Positions 13,392 to 13,932 of a DNA stretch of 13,932 nucleotides are shown piece after piece. Every line of letters begins with the position of its first letter. Position 1 is the first letter of the stretch. A program made the translations under genes and the position numbers. The stretch comes from JACRAO01 sp964490895 (lineage in GTDB: Bacteria > Bdellovibrionota > UBA1018). Where the stretch lies: contig CAZBEI010000089.1 in assembly GCA_964490895.1 (NCBI GenBank), positions 1-13,932 of the forward strand. Reading direction: 5' to 3'. Below the pieces are notes generated by a model, which was given only the letters and a program-made list of their open reading frames with translations, was not told the origin of the DNA and did no database searches.

Positions 13392-13800
13392 ATGAAAAAA
13401 TCTCTTATTCCTGTTCTCATATGCGCATTTCTTGGTCTTTATGCTGAGATTGTAAATGCTGATGATAAACCAAATGGACTCATTTTAAATAATATAATAC
13501 CAGATAAAAACGGCGACTGCCTTCCTGTGATTTGGCCAAAGTTTGTAAAAAAAGAACGAGGTGCATGTAAAGGGGAAAAACAAGGGCCGATTAATTTTAG
13601 AGAAATATTAACTGCCAATAATTCAAATAATAGTCCAGAAAATAGAGACACTAATGACCCTGCTGTCAATTTCGCTACCAAGTTGCCGATAGTTACTCCA
13701 GTAACATCACAATCCGTAAATCTATCAGAGGTGGTAAATGTTGTTGTATTTAGCGATGGTAGAGAACTTCTAGTTTATGGTGATGGGGGTTCATATTCTG
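13392..13800 (+). CDS. exported protein C of the same operon, cut by the sequence join
   Basis: The frame starts four bases after protein B, with an AAAGGTG-like ribosome site, and opens with a good signal peptide (cleavage after VNA, ~residue 23). About 110 mature residues follow, with two cysteines (NGDC and GAC segments), an Asn-rich stretch and Val-rich strands. The frame formally stays open to the window end, but from about 13,790 the DNA becomes very GC-rich and matches SecG in another frame. The true C-terminus is therefore missing; I end it near the switch, with an uncertainty of about 15 bp. Confidence 0.65.
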
Positions 13801-13932
13801 GCATCGCTGGTGCTCATCGGCATCATCTTGGTGCAAGGAGGGCGGGGCGGGCTCTCCGATGCGATGGGCGGGGGTGCGGCCCAGTCGCTCTTTGGCGGGG
13901 GCGCGGCCACCGCGCTGACGCGCATCACCGCC
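13783..13932 (+). CDS. secG: partial SecG from a GC-rich, probably foreign sequence
   Basis: Read from 13783, the frame gives 50 residues ending at the window edge, including LASLVLIGIILVQGGRGGLS and QSLFGGGAATALTRIT. This is the SecG pattern: membrane helix 1, then the Gly-rich loop with (L/V)Q-GRGGGL-like and SLFGG-like motifs. SecG is the accessory channel subunit of the SecYEG translocase. GC content is ~79% over 13861-13932 and 65% over 13801-13860, against 38% over 13741-13800. There is no ribosome site and no natural start; the first residues may derive from the other side of the join. A chimeric assembly is the simplest account. Confidence 0.8.
   Translation, partial: MGVHILASLVLIGIILVQGGRGGLSDAMGGGAAQSLFGGGAATALTRITA

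Overview
The window looks like AT-rich chromosomal DNA from a Bdellovibrionota-like (predatory deltaproteobacterial) genome. That assignment is inference from the mix of genes: small zinc-ribbon proteins, the uvrC-udg-nfeD-slipin series, and many short exported Cys-containing proteins. Nothing in the window is taxonomically decisive. The last ~130 bp are different: they are very GC-rich and encode part of a SecG from what looks like an unrelated organism, so the right end is probably a chimeric assembly join. The left end opens inside short tandem repeats, so both edges resemble contig ends.

Region by region. (1) 1-176: a 12-bp tandem repeat, then an array of four 17-bp palindromes built as two 51-bp dimers, with nine GATC sites in 106 bp. 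(2) 157-597, minus: a zinc-ribbon protein with a UvrD-tail/CarD-like fold, divergent from uvrC. (3) 637-5893, plus: a tight co-directional run of uvrC (lacking its usual C-terminal HhH domain), a 74-aa zinc-ribbon protein, family-4 uracil-DNA glycosylase, an NfeD-type membrane serine protease, its slipin partner, and a STAS-like/zinc-ribbon protein. DNA repair and membrane quality control therefore sit together; udg and nfeD share ATGA. (4) 5954-6271, minus: a small membrane or exported protein. (5) 6509-8607, minus: an AAA/DUF4143 ATPase and a LysR-type regulator; a degraded second copy of a piece of the regulator lies on the far side of the ATPase, pointing to duplication and decay or insertion. 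(6) 8608-8841: a regulatory region with two T-N11-A palindromes 21 bp apart, a G-tract leader and a strong GAAA-capped terminator, ahead of pdxH (8842-9468), the pyridoxamine phosphate oxidase of vitamin B6 metabolism.

(7) 9659-13800, plus: an accessory stretch of secreted proteins. It holds a HEAT-repeat-like protein, a GC-richer and probably well-expressed 156-aa periplasmic protein with an unusual three-hairpin 5' leader and a strong terminator, a 147-aa exported protein, and a three-gene operon. Two members of that operon are Cys-rich paralogues of no family I recognise; the third is cut by the join at about 13,790. The Cys-rich operon and the two structured leaders (upstream of pdxH and of the 156-aa protein) are the parts most likely to be undescribed.
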